DNA of 64,000 nucleotides from F23-B02 sp946405205 (GTDB lineage Bacteria > Bacillota > Clostridia > Oscillospirales > Oscillospiraceae), in contig CAMJGL010000001.1 in assembly GCA_946405205.1 (NCBI GenBank), forward strand, positions 106,060 to 170,059, in the 5' to 3' direction. The notes beneath the pieces are model-generated. The model saw nothing but the letters and a program-made list of their open reading frames with translations. It was not told the DNA's origin and did not search any database. Of this stretch, positions 38,072 to 46,896 are shown piece by piece. The first letter of the stretch is position 1; each line of letters opens with the position of its first letter. Both the position numbers and the translations under genes were made by a program.

Positions 38072-38539
38072 TCATTCTATCACCCCGCAGGCGATCTTCT
38101 CTCCGGAATCGCCGGAAGGCTGAGTTCTGAAATCATCCGGCATCATATGTATCACAACGGTTTTTCCGATGATCTCCCTGACCGTGAATCTGTCCGTCAT
38201 GAATGCCATCCACGCCCTGCCCTTATTCCCGAAAAGCGGCGGCATATCTCCGGCATGGCACGGATGCGGGCAGCCCTGCGGATCATAATGCCCCTTCGTA
38301 TCCGCAAACGGCGCTTCCGCAGTCCCGCCGCAGCCGCCGCCCGAATGTATGTGAAAACCGAAAACATCGCATTCGCACTTTTCCTCATGCCTCGGCAACC
38401 CTGTTATATCTGCAACCACGAGCACATTTTTGCCGGTCTCAAAAAAGCTGACCTCGCCGGAAATGCCCTTGCCCTGCATTTTGGCTCTCGCCTTCGGAGA
38501 ATTCATAACGAGCATAGCCGCAAAATCGCACAGCGTCAT
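38072..38539 (-). CDS. Cu/Zn superoxide dismutase-like protein without signal peptide
   Basis: 155 residues of the SodC fold. Metal-ligand motifs are visible: FGFHIHSGG (two His), GHYDPQGCPHPCHAGDMPPL (further His and the zinc Asp) and TVVIHMMPDDF (last copper His). Disulfide-type cysteines are present. The ATG at 38539 follows GGAGGTGATTAT; the longer frame upstream lacks that support. There is no signal peptide, unlike most bacterial SodC, so the protein may be cytoplasmic or a spore component. It stands between spoIIID and spoVAD. The GGGCGG insert near the first His pair and the Cys-rich segment make true dismutase activity uncertain. Confidence 0.82.
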   Translation of the reverse strand: MTLCDFAAMLVMNSPKARAKMQGKGISGEVSFFETGKNVLVVADITGLPRHEEKCECDVFGFHIHSGGGCGGTAEAPFADTKGHYDPQGCPHPCHAGDMPPLFGNKGRAWMAFMTDRFTVREIIGKTVVIHMMPDDFRTQPSGDSGEKIACGVIE

Positions 38540-38625
38540 ATAATCACCTCCATGCAGTTTATGTTCGCATCTCAAATTTGTGAATGTTTTCTGAGACGAT
38601 GGATAAACTACTGTCGGTGATGACT

Positions 38626-39645
38626 ATGACTAAAAAAATCGGCAAACAGACCTTTAAGCTTGCTTATCCCCCGACAATCGTGACCTCCGCCGCCGTGGTC
38701 GGGCAGAAAGAGGGACAAGGCCCACTCAAAAGCTATTTTGACTACATTTCCTCCGATTCATACTTCGGTGAAAAAAGCTGGGAAAAGGCCGAGAGCGCCA
38801 TGCTCAAGCAGTGCTTTTCCCTGTGCTGCGACAAGGCAAAGATAGCTCCCAGCGATCTTGAGCTCATATTCTCCGGCGACCTGCTCAACCAGTGCGTGGG
38901 CTCGGCCTTCGCCATGCGCGACGTCGGCGTCCCGTATTTCGGGCTATACGGCGCCTGCTCCACGATGGGCGAGTCGCTGACGCTCGGCTCCATGGCGATA
39001 GACGGAGGTTATGTAAACCGCGTCTGCGCCGTCACGAGCTCACACTTCTGCTCCTCCGAGCGGCAGTACCGCTTCCCGCTTGAATACGGCGGCCAGCGCA
39101 CTCCCACGGCACAGTGGACGGTCACGGGCGCGGGTGCGGTCATATTGCAGGGCGACGGCAACGGGCCCTTTGTGACCTATCTCACCCCCGGCAAGATCGT
39201 TGACGCGGGCATAATCGACGCAAACAACATGGGAAGCGCCATGGCTCCCTCCGCATACGAAACGCTCAAGGCGCATTTTGAGGACACGGGCCGCAGCCCC
39301 GACTACTACGATATGATCGTCACGGGCGACCTCGGCGCGATCGGTCACGACACCGTGGAGGATATGTTCCGCATGGACGGCGTGAGCCTCGGTAAGTTTT
39401 ACACCGACTGCGGCGTTCTGATATACGACCGCGAAAAGCAGGACGTCCACGCCGGTGGCTCAGGCTGCGGCTGCTCGGCCTCGGTTTTTGCCTCGTTTAT
39501 ACTGCGCGGCATCGCCGAGGGAAAGTGGAGCAAGGTGCTGTTTGCCCCAACGGGCGCTTTGATGTCCCCCACCAGTACCCAGCAGGGCGAGAGCATTCCG
39601 AGCATTTGCCATGCGCTTGCAATCGAAACTACCATCCCCAACTGA
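38626..39645 (+). CDS. spoVAD: Stage V sporulation protein AD
   Basis: Part of the SpoVA machinery that moves dipicolinic acid into the forespore; SpoVAD binds dipicolinic acid and has a thiolase-like fold. Clear family stretches are LIFSGDLLNQC, FGLYGACSTMGESLTLGS, TSSHFCSSERQYRFPLEYGGQ and AGGSGCGCSASVFAS. The start at 38626 (MTKKIGKQTFKL) gives 339 residues, equal to the Bacillus protein; earlier in-frame ATGs (38599, 38620) lack better support. A possible forespore-type promoter (GAATG near 38582 and ATAAACTA near 38602) overlaps the region before the start. spoVAE follows 9 bp later. The usual upstream partner spoVAC is absent here. Confidence 0.94.
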   Translation: MTKKIGKQTFKLAYPPTIVTSAAVVGQKEGQGPLKSYFDYISSDSYFGEKSWEKAESAMLKQCFSLCCDKAKIAPSDLELIFSGDLLNQCVGSAFAMRDVGVPYFGLYGACSTMGESLTLGSMAIDGGYVNRVCAVTSSHFCSSERQYRFPLEYGGQRTPTAQWTVTGAGAVILQGDGNGPFVTYLTPGKIVDAGIIDANNMGSAMAPSAYETLKAHFEDTGRSPDYYDMIVTGDLGAIGHDTVEDMFRMDGVSLGKFYTDCGVLIYDREKQDVHAGGSGCGCSASVFASFILRGIAEGKWSKVLFAPTGALMSPTSTQQGESIPSICHALAIETTIPN

Positions 39646-39654
39646 GGTGATACC

Positions 39655-40023
39655 ATGGATACCTTTCTTGAATATTTAAAGGCATTTGCCGTGGGCGGAG
39701 TGCTTTGCGCCATAGGTCAGCTTCTCATCGACAAAACAAAGCTCACACCCGCCCGTATCCTCACCGCCTACGTTGTGGCGGGCGTTATCCTCGGCGCAGT
39801 CGGTCTGTATCAGCCGCTCATCGACTGGGCGGGAGCGGGCGCGAGCATACCTCTCACCGGCTTCGGCAGTACTCTTGCCAAGGGAGTTAAGGAGGCCGTG
39901 GCCTCCGACGGGCTTCTCGGCGCGTTCACCGGCGGCTTTACGGCCTCAGCCGCGGGTATCTGCGCCGCTATATTCTTCGGAATAATAGTAGCGTTGTTAT
40001 GTAAACCAAGAGAAAAGAAATAA
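39655..40023 (+). CDS. spoVAE: Stage V sporulation protein AE (SpoVAEb type)
   Basis: 122-residue membrane protein of the SpoVA dipicolinic acid channel. Four or so hydrophobic segments (about 8-25, 36-55, 85-110) and the family stretches GGVLCAIGQLLIDKTKLTPA and GLYQPLIDWAGAGASIPLTG are present. It follows spoVAD with a 9-bp gap and GAGGTGAT ribosome site, so it is co-transcribed in the forespore. The gene is full length and is the last in the unit; repeats follow. Confidence 0.93.
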   Translation: MDTFLEYLKAFAVGGVLCAIGQLLIDKTKLTPARILTAYVVAGVILGAVGLYQPLIDWAGAGASIPLTGFGSTLAKGVKEAVASDGLLGAFTGGFTASAAGICAAIFFGIIVALLCKPREKK

Positions 40024-40108
40024 ACAACATTTTTCAAAGTCACCGGTCGGGCTGAGGCAAAGAAGATATTTCTGAGGCACTAAACCGAATAGGCCGTGCG
40101 CCGAGCAC

Positions 40109-40303
40109 GCGGACGAGCGATGCTCGCCCCTACGGGTGTAGGATTTAAGGCTATCCTGTCATTTAGACAATGGTGATGTGCCGGCAATCTGCGGAGGATA
40201 TAATCGGGATACCGCAATAACGACACGCACATTCTCAACGCGAATCGGCCGTGCGCCGAGCACCGGCAGCCGCCGGGCGGACGAGCGATGCTCGCCCCTA
40301 CGG
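40109..40303. repeat. 195-bp repeat block, copy 1
   Basis: Starts GCGGACGAGCGATGCTCGCC and ends in the same 28-bp motif. It is nearly identical to 40536-40730, with the same length. The motif has a palindromic core CGAGC-GAT-GCTCG. No ORF is supported in the spacer 40024-40776. Confidence 0.85.
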
Positions 40304-40392
40304 ATGCGTGTCGTCAGTGCGTCAGCCCGAATATGTCCTGCGACGGTTGTCGGTATGTTTCCATTCTCTAAATGATAGCTCCATTTAAAATC

Positions 40393-40445
40393 AGGGGGGG
40401 CGTAGGGGCGGCCATTGGCCGTCCGCCCGCCGTAAGGCGGGGAAT
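40393..40445. repeat. GC-rich palindromic repeat related to the flanking block
   Basis: GTAGGGGCGGCCATTGGCC followed by GTCCGCCCGCCGTAAGGCGG. It is a second palindrome type (GGCCATTGGCC centre) with the same GTAGGGGCG edge as the reverse of the neighbouring motif. Confidence 0.55.
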
Positions 40446-40535
40446 AAAACAGCGATTGCCGATTTTACCGGTCGGGTACCGGCAATAGAGATTATCTGAA
40501 GCTTAAAAATCGAATTGCTTTCCGGCAGCCGCCGG

Positions 40536-40730
40536 GCGGACGAGCGATGCTCGCCCCTACGGGTGTGGGATTTAAGACTGCCCTGTCATTTAGACAATGG
40601 TAATGTGCCGGCAATCTGCGCAGGATATAATCGGGATACCGCAATAACGACACGCACATTCTCGACGCGAATCGGCCGTGCGCCGAGCACCGCCAGCCGC
40701 CGGGCGGACGAGCGATGCTCGCCCCTACGG
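40536..40730. repeat. 195-bp repeat block, copy 2
   Basis: Direct repeat of 40109-40303 at a 427-bp offset with about a dozen or fewer base differences and no length change. Each copy is flanked by an additional partial copy of the ~40-bp palindromic edge motif (CCGGCAGCCGCCGGGCGGAC). Confidence 0.85.
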
Positions 40731-40776
40731 GTGAAGCCTATCGAAGCTTGGCATATCGGCCTTTGTCGATGATTAT

Positions 40777-40813
40777 AAATAAACGGATGGGTCTTGCCCA
40801 TCCGTTTATTTTA
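40777..40813 (-). terminator. Terminator of the arginine operon
   Basis: Stem AAATAAACGGATGGG / CCCATCCGTTTATTT ending at the last codons of the carB-dapF fusion. Confidence 0.85.
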
Positions 40814-43800
40814 GTATTCAAAGCTGCCCTCATAGACTTTGGTCGCGCTGCCGGTGAGGATCATGCGCTCATCGGTATAATTGACGGTCAGGTCGCCGCC
40901 GAGGAGCTTTACCGTTACGTCGCTGCCCTTCTCGCAAAGTCCCATTTCGCAGGCAGCGGCCACGGCCGCGCAGGCTCCGGTGCCGCAGGCGAGCGTCTCG
41001 CCGTTGCCGCGCTCCCATACGCGCATACGCAGGGTCGTTTTATTGACGATGCGCACAAATTCGGTGTTTATCCTCTCGGGAAACACCGGGGCGTACTCAA
41101 ACTCGGGGCCCGTTTTTTCAAGCTCGAGCCCGTCTATCGCGTCGCAGAACACGACGCAGTGAGGATTGCCCACCGAGACGCAGGTGACCTTATAATCAGT
41201 CTCGCCGATGCTCAGGGGATAGTTTATCATGCGCTCGGCGCTTACTGCGGCGGGTATGGCTTTCGTATCAAGCGACGCCTTGCCCATATCTACCGACACG
41301 GAGCTTACTTTTCCGTCCCTTGTATACAGTCTCAGTCGCTTTATGCCGCTGCCGGTCTCGATATTCATATACTCCGATCGGATATAGCCCTTGTCGTAGA
41401 GATATTTGCCCACACAGCGCAGGTTGTTGCCGGCTATCTGACTTTCGCTGCCGTCGCGGTTGAACGAGCGCATCCTCGCGTCTGCGGCAGACGATTTTTC
41501 GATGAGCACTATACCGTCGCCGCCGATGCCGTAATGCGGTGCGCACAGGCTGACGCACAGGCTCTCGGGGCAGGTTATGGAGCCGTCAAAGTTTTCGATG
41601 AAGATATAGTCGTTGCCCGCGCTCTGCATTTTGGTGAAGCTGATCTTCTGCTTCCAGCTTCGCATCGCGTTTATATCGACAAGCTCGGTATTCCTCTCGT
41701 TGAAGCGGCTCGCGATAATCTCCGCAAGAGCGTTAGCCGTGTCAAGGCTCGTCAGGCAGGGTATGCCGAGCTGCATCGCGCGGCGGTGCAGAGTGATATA
41801 GTCGCCCATGGTGGCGTCCTTGACGGCGCCGGTATAGATGATATAGCTGAGCTTGCCGCTCTCCATGAGGCGGGCTATCTCATCGCGCTCGGTCGCGTTT
41901 GCCACCGATGTTACCTCTATGCCGAGCTGCGCTATGGCGTTTGCGGTGCCGCTCGTGGCATACAGGCACAAGCCGAGGTCATACAGCCGCTTTGCGAGCG
42001 ATATGATCTCCTGATAGTCGTTATCCTCAACGCTTATCAGCACGCCGTGAGAGCCGCGGCCATGCATCTGCGGCACAGTGAAGCCCGCCGCGGTCAGGCC
42101 CTTGAACAGAGCCTCGGCCATGGTCTTTCCTATGCCCAGCACCTCGCCCGTCGACTTCATCTCGGGCCCGAGGATGGAGTTTGCATCCCCCAGCTTTTCA
42201 AAGGAGAACACCGGCACCTTCGCGGCAAAATACGGCGGCGTTCGGTAAAGTCCCGTGCCGTAGCCGAGGCTTGAGAGTGTCTGCCCCAGCATGACCTTTG
42301 AGGCCAGATCGACCATGGGCACGTTCGTGACCTTGCTTATGTAAGGCACGGTGCGGCTGGCGCGGGGGTTTACCTCGATGACATACAGCTCATCCTCATA
42401 GATGAGGTACTGTATGTTAACAAGCCCCTTCGTGCCGAGGGCAAGTGCGAGCTTCTCCGAGCATGAGCAGATCTTGTCGAGGAACTTGTCGCTCAGGTTA
42501 TAGGGCGGATAAACGGCGATAGAGTCGCCGGAGTGTACGCCCGCTCGCTCGATATGCTCCATGATGCCGGGGATGAGCACATCCGTGCCGTCGGAGATAA
42601 CGTCCACCTCAAGCTCCGTGCCGGGCATGTATTTATCCACCAGCACGGGGTTTTCAATGCCGCCGGAGAGGATAGTGCGCATATACTTCTCGGTCTGAGC
42701 GCGGTTTCGTGATATGGTCATATTCTGGCCGCCGATAACATACGACGGGCGCAGAAGCACGGGATAGCCGAGCTTATCGGCAGCCTCAAGCGCCTCATCG
42801 AGCGTCCTCACGCCCATACCGCTCGGACGGAAGATGCCGAAGCTCTCAAGGAGCTCGTCAAAGCGCTCCCTGTCCTCGGCTATGTCGATGCTCTCGGCGG
42901 AGGTGCCGAGAATATTGACTCCGTTTTTGTCAAGCATCTGCGTGAGCTTTATCGCCGTCTGGCCGCCGAAGGCGACAACGACCCCCACGGGCTTTTCGAC
43001 CGCGATGATGTTCATGACGTCCTCGGGTGTGAGCGGCTCGAAATACAACCTGTCGGCCGTGTCGTAGTCGGTGGAGACGGTCTCGGGGTTGTTGTTCACG
43101 ATAACGACGTCATAGCCCATCTCCCTGAGCGTCCAAACGCAGTGCACGGAGCTGTAATCAAACTCTATGCCCTGTCCGATGCGGATGGGGCCTGAGCCGA
43201 GCACCATGATAACGGGCTTGCCGCTGCGGGGGAATGTCCTTGATTCGCAGAAGCTGTCGCAGGTCGAATAGAAATACGGGGTCTCGGCGGCAAACTCCGC
43301 GCCGCAGGTATCGACCATTTTGTAGCTGAATTTTTTCTCGGGAAGCGTCTCGGCGCCCGTCAGACGCTTTATTGCGGCGTCTGTGTAGCCCAAACGCTTT
43401 GCCTCGAAGTATTTTTCATCGCTGAGGCTTCCTTTTGTAAGGCTCTGCTCAAAATCGGCCATTTTCCTGAGCTTCATAAGGAACCAGCGGTCGATCTTCG
43501 TAAGCTCGAATATCTCGTCAACGCCTACGCCGGCCTTCAGCGCCTCAAAAACCGTGAACAGGCGGCGATCGTCGCTTGCTTTGAGCCGCTCGGTGACAGG
43601 CGCGTCGGAAACGGGCGGGGTGTTCAGGGTGTCAAGCCCTATCTCCGCGCCGCGGACGGCCTTCATAAGCGCCATTTCAAACGAGGGCGCTATCGCCATG
43701 ACCTCGCCTGTGGCCTTCATCTGAGTGCCGAGCCTGCGGGAGGCTCCCGCGAATTTATCAAAGGGCCACTTGGGGAATTTGACCACCACATAGTCCAGCG

Positions 43801-44845
43801 TCGGCTCAAAGCAGGCGCAGGTCTTTCCGGTTATGTCGTTTTTGATCTCGTCCAGAGTGTAGCCCAGAGCTATCTTGGTGGTTATCTTCGCTATCGGGTA
43901 GCCGGTGGCCTTAGAGGCCAGCGCCGAGGAGCGCGATACCCTCGGGTTTACCTCTATGACGGCATACTCAAAGCTGTCCGGATTCAGGGCAAACTGGCAG
44001 TTGCAGCCGCCGACGATGCCGATGGAGGATATGATGTCCAGCGAGGCCGAGCGCAGCATCTGATACTCCTTGTCGGAAAGAGTGAGAGCGGGGGCGACGA
44101 CGATCGAGTCGCCGGTATGAACGCCCACGGGGTCGAAGTTTTCCATGGAGCAGACCGCGATGACGTTACCCGCGCTGTCGCGCATTGCCTCAAACTCGAT
44201 CTCCTTCCAGCCGGAGATGCATTTTTCAACGAGTATCTGAGTGATCGGCGACATATCAAGGCCGGTCTTGGCTATCGTAAGAAGCTCCGCCTCGTTTTCG
44301 GCTATGCCGCCTCCTGAGCCGCCAAGGGTAAAGGCGGGGCGGACGATGACCGGATAGCCGATCTTACCGGCTATTTTGAGCGCGGTCTCAACATCGTTTG
44401 CAATGTCGCTTGGAACGCAGGGCTGGTCTATCTCGCGCATTGCGTCGCGGAAAAGCTCCCTGTCCTCTGCCTTGTCAATGGCGGAGATATCCGAGCCGAG
44501 GAAGCGCACGCCGTAGCGCGCCAGCGTTCCGTCGCGGCTGAGCTGCATGGCTATGGTAAGCCCCGTCTGTCCGCCGAGACCCGCGAGCAGGCCGTCCGGC
44601 CGCTCCTTTTCGATGACGCGGCGCACCGTTTCGGCCGTCAGCGGCTCAAGATATATCTCGTCTGCGAGGTTCTTATCGGTCATGATGGTCGCCGGATTGG
44701 AGTTTACGAGAACGACGTTTATTCCCTCTTCACGCAGCACGCGGCAGGCCTGAGCGCCGGCGTAGTCAAATTCCGCCGCCTGACCGATGACGATGGGGCC
44801 GGAGCCTATGACCAGCACCTTATGTATGCTTTTATCCTTAGGCAT
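40811..44845 (-). CDS. carB: Carbamoyl-phosphate synthase large chain fused to a DapF-like domain lacking one catalytic Cys
   Basis: 1344 residues. Residues 1-~1060 are a complete CarB: two ATP-grasp synthetase halves (first GSGPIVIGQAAEFDYAG, second GSGPIRIGQGIEFDYSS), oligomerisation region and MGS-like allosteric domain. They make carbamoyl phosphate with CarA. From residue 1067 (KISFTKMQSAGNDYIF) a full 278-residue diaminopimelate-epimerase fold follows in frame (DNA 40811-41647). Its second catalytic cysteine is kept (C1287, LACGTGACAA) but the first is Ala1138 in QIAGNNLRC, where DapF has MCGNG. Epimerase activity is therefore doubtful, and a complete dapF exists at 11.9 kb. The gene overlaps carA by 8 bp and ends the arginine operon. 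The fused part may be regulatory or relic. Confidence 0.93.
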   Translation of the reverse strand: MPKDKSIHKVLVIGSGPIVIGQAAEFDYAGAQACRVLREEGINVVLVNSNPATIMTDKNLADEIYLEPLTAETVRRVIEKERPDGLLAGLGGQTGLTIAMQLSRDGTLARYGVRFLGSDISAIDKAEDRELFRDAMREIDQPCVPSDIANDVETALKIAGKIGYPVIVRPAFTLGGSGGGIAENEAELLTIAKTGLDMSPITQILVEKCISGWKEIEFEAMRDSAGNVIAVCSMENFDPVGVHTGDSIVVAPALTLSDKEYQMLRSASLDIISSIGIVGGCNCQFALNPDSFEYAVIEVNPRVSRSSALASKATGYPIAKITTKIALGYTLDEIKNDITGKTCACFEPTLDYVVVKFPKWPFDKFAGASRRLGTQMKATGEVMAIAPSFEMALMKAVRGAEIGLDTLNTPPVSDAPVTERLKASDDRRLFTVFEALKAGVGVDEIFELTKIDRWFLMKLRKMADFEQSLTKGSLSDEKYFEAKRLGYTDAAIKRLTGAETLPEKKFSYKMVDTCGAEFAAETPYFYSTCDSFCESRTFPRSGKPVIMVLGSGPIRIGQGIEFDYSSVHCVWTLREMGYDVVIVNNNPETVSTDYDTADRLYFEPLTPEDVMNIIAVEKPVGVVVAFGGQTAIKLTQMLDKNGVNILGTSAESIDIAEDRERFDELLESFGIFRPSGMGVRTLDEALEAADKLGYPVLLRPSYVIGGQNMTISRNRAQTEKYMRTILSGGIENPVLVDKYMPGTELEVDVISDGTDVLIPGIMEHIERAGVHSGDSIAVYPPYNLSDKFLDKICSCSEKLALALGTKGLVNIQYLIYEDELYVIEVNPRASRTVPYISKVTNVPMVDLASKVMLGQTLSSLGYGTGLYRTPPYFAAKVPVFSFEKLGDANSILGPEMKSTGEVLGIGKTMAEALFKGLTAAGFTVPQMHGRGSHGVLISVEDNDYQEIISLAKRLYDLGLCLYATSGTANAIAQLGIEVTSVANATERDEIARLMESGKLSYIIYTGAVKDATMGDYITLHRRAMQLGIPCLTSLDTANALAEIIASRFNERNTELVDINAMRSWKQKISFTKMQSAGNDYIFIENFDGSITCPESLCVSLCAPHYGIGGDGIVLIEKSSAADARMRSFNRDGSESQIAGNNLRCVGKYLYDKGYIRSEYMNIETGSGIKRLRLYTRDGKVSSVSVDMGKASLDTKAIPAAVSAERMINYPLSIGETDYKVTCVSVGNPHCVVFCDAIDGLELEKTGPEFEYAPVFPERINTEFVRIVNKTTLRMRVWERGNGETLACGTGACAAVAAACEMGLCEKGSDVTVKLLGGDLTVNYTDERMILTGSATKVYEGSFEY

Positions 44846-45908
44846 CGGCTTTTCCTCCCATCATTGCAATGAATCTGTCGAACAGGAACGCGGTATCCTT
44901 TGGGCCGGAGCAGGCCTCGGGATGAAACTGAACGGTGAAGCAGTTCAGCCCCGGATAGTCCATGCCCTCGCAGGTGCCGTCGTTTGCGTTTATAAGGCTC
45001 AGTACACCTTTTCCCTCCAGAGAGGAGCTTTCCACGGCGTAGCTGTGGTTCTGGCTGCTTATATATGTGCGGCAGCCGTTTACCTCCCGGACGGGCTGGT
45101 TTCCGCCGCGGTGGCCGTATTTGAGCTTTATGGTCTTGCCACCCATGGCAAGGGCCGTGAGCTGATGCCCCAGGCATATGCCGAACACGGGCACCTTGCC
45201 CAGAAGCTTTTTTATCTGCTCAATGCAGAAAACATTTTCCGCGGGGTCGCCGGGGCCGTTTGACAGCATCACCCCGTCGGGCTCTGAAGCGAGGATATCC
45301 TCGGCAGCGGTGTCATACGGAACAAGGCTCACCTCGCAGCCGCGGCTGCAAAGGCAGCGTATGATATTTCTCTTGACGCCGTAGTCGATTAGCGTGACGG
45401 AGTATCTCTTCCCGCCCACGGCGGGATAAACTTTCTTCTCCCTGCAGCTCACCTGCCTGACTACGTCCTTCACCTCGTAGGCTCTTATATCGTCAAGATC
45501 GTCGGGTATCTCATCGCAGATCTTGGCGTTCATGACGCCCTCTTCCCTGATGATGCGCGTTATCTGGCGCGTATCGACGCCGCATATGCCGCACACACCT
45601 TTTTTCTTCAGAAACTCATCGAGCTTATACTCGCTGCGGAAGTTTGAGGGCGCGTCGCACAGCTCGCGGACGACATAGCCCTTCACGGCGCACTCGCCCT
45701 CGAAATCCTCCTCTATCACTCCGTAGTTACCTATGAGCGGGAAGGTCTGCATGACGATCTGGCCTGCATAGCTGGGGTCTGTCAGGGTCTCAAGATAGCC
45801 GACCATGCCGGTGGTGAACACCAGCTCGCCCACAGTGTCGCCCTCGGCGCCGATACGCCGTCCCTCGAACACAGCACCGTTATTCAGAACTAAATAAGCT
45901 TTCTTCAT
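44838..45908 (-). CDS. carA: Carbamoyl-phosphate synthase small chain (glutaminase)
   Basis: Hydrolyses glutamine and feeds ammonia to CarB. The 356-residue protein has the N-terminal CarA domain (FEGRRIGAEGDTVGELVFTT) and a C-terminal class I amidotransferase. The nucleophile Cys is in FGICLGHQLTAL, and His/Glu lie in FTVQFHPEACSG. It starts 1 bp after the argF stop and overlaps the carB start by 8 bp, so translation is coupled. Placement inside the arginine operon suggests that this enzyme is dedicated to arginine rather than pyrimidine synthesis. Confidence 0.96.
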   Translation of the reverse strand: MKKAYLVLNNGAVFEGRRIGAEGDTVGELVFTTGMVGYLETLTDPSYAGQIVMQTFPLIGNYGVIEEDFEGECAVKGYVVRELCDAPSNFRSEYKLDEFLKKKGVCGICGVDTRQITRIIREEGVMNAKICDEIPDDLDDIRAYEVKDVVRQVSCREKKVYPAVGGKRYSVTLIDYGVKRNIIRCLCSRGCEVSLVPYDTAAEDILASEPDGVMLSNGPGDPAENVFCIEQIKKLLGKVPVFGICLGHQLTALAMGGKTIKLKYGHRGGNQPVREVNGCRTYISSQNHSYAVESSSLEGKGVLSLINANDGTCEGMDYPGLNCFTVQFHPEACSGPKDTAFLFDRFIAMMGGKADA

Positions 45909-45909
45909 A

Positions 45910-46893
45910 TCACAAAGTTGCGGCCATGACGGCCTTTATCGTATGCATACGGTTTTCAGCCTCATCGAACACGATCGACTGCTCACCCTCGAACACCTCA
46001 TCGGTGACCTCCATGCAGTCTATCCCGAGCTTATCATAGATCGCCCTGCCGGTCTCGGTCTCAAGATCGTGGAAAGCGGGCAGGCAGTGCATGAAGCGGC
46101 AGCCGGGTCCTGCGTTATCCATAAGCGCCTTATTGACCTGATATGGCATGAGGTCGGATATGCGCTCTTCCCACACCGATTCGGGCTCGCCCATGGATAC
46201 CCACACGTCAGTGTAGATGACGTCAGCGTTTTTTGTCGCCTCCATCGGGTCTTCTATAAATTCCAGCACCGCACCCGTCCCTGCGGCTATGCTCTGGCAG
46301 GTCTTAATGAGCGCGGGGTCGGGAAAATACTTTTTCGGCGCGCAGGCCACAAAATGCATACCCATTTTTGCGCAGCCCACCATGAGCGAGTTGCCCATAT
46401 TATAGCGGGCATCGCCCATGTATACGAGCTTTATGCCCTTTAGCTTTCCGAAATGCTCGATAATGGTGAGAAAGTCCGCCAAGATCTGAGTCGGATGAAA
46501 TTCGTTGGTAAGGCCGTTCCAGACCCGAACGCCGGAATACTCGGCAAGAGCCTCTACCCGCTCCTGACCGTAGCCGCGGTATTCGATGCCGTCAAACATT
46601 CTGCCCAGCACGCGGGCGGTATCGGCGATGGACTCCTTCTTCCCTATCTGGGACGCCTTGGGGTCGAGGTACACCGCGTGCATACCGAGGTCGGCGGCGG
46701 CAACTTCAAAGCTGCACCTTGTGCGGGTGCTCGTTTTTTCAAAAATAAGCGCAATATTCTTTCCTTTATGCAGCTCATGCGGTATGCCGTTTTTCTTTTT
46801 ATTTTTAAGCTCCGCGGCAAGCTCCAGGAACTCGCTTATCTCCGCGGGAGTAAAATCCAACAGCTTGAGAAAATTCTTTCCTTTTAAAGACAT
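45910..46893 (-). CDS. argF: Ornithine carbamoyltransferase
   Basis: Makes citrulline from ornithine and carbamoyl phosphate. Motifs STRTRCSFEVAAADLG (carbamoyl phosphate loop, about residues 55-70), FHPTQILADF, and HCLPAFHD (ornithine side, Cys of HCLP) are all present. The 327 residues match the family. It lies 3 bp after argD and 1 bp before carA. The biosynthetic role (rather than catabolic ArcB) follows from the operon. No changes in key residues seen. Confidence 0.96.
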   Translation of the reverse strand: MSLKGKNFLKLLDFTPAEISEFLELAAELKNKKKNGIPHELHKGKNIALIFEKTSTRTRCSFEVAAADLGMHAVYLDPKASQIGKKESIADTARVLGRMFDGIEYRGYGQERVEALAEYSGVRVWNGLTNEFHPTQILADFLTIIEHFGKLKGIKLVYMGDARYNMGNSLMVGCAKMGMHFVACAPKKYFPDPALIKTCQSIAAGTGAVLEFIEDPMEATKNADVIYTDVWVSMGEPESVWEERISDLMPYQVNKALMDNAGPGCRFMHCLPAFHDLETETGRAIYDKLGIDCMEVTDEVFEGEQSIVFDEAENRMHTIKAVMAATL

Positions 46894-46896
46894 CGC

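Noticed and set aside
40024..40776. CRISPR array
   Set aside because: Repeat units are long, few and unequally spaced, with no uniform spacers and no cas genes.
41640..41660. Frameshift artefact joining carB and dapF
   Set aside because: The frame is continuous and both parts keep full-length conserved sequence. A single lost stop codon by point change cannot be excluded without relatives, but no frameshift is needed.
40715..42274. 519-residue open frame antisense to carB-dapF
   Set aside because: Opposite a conserved enzyme, begins in the repeat spacer, no family resemblance or ribosome site.
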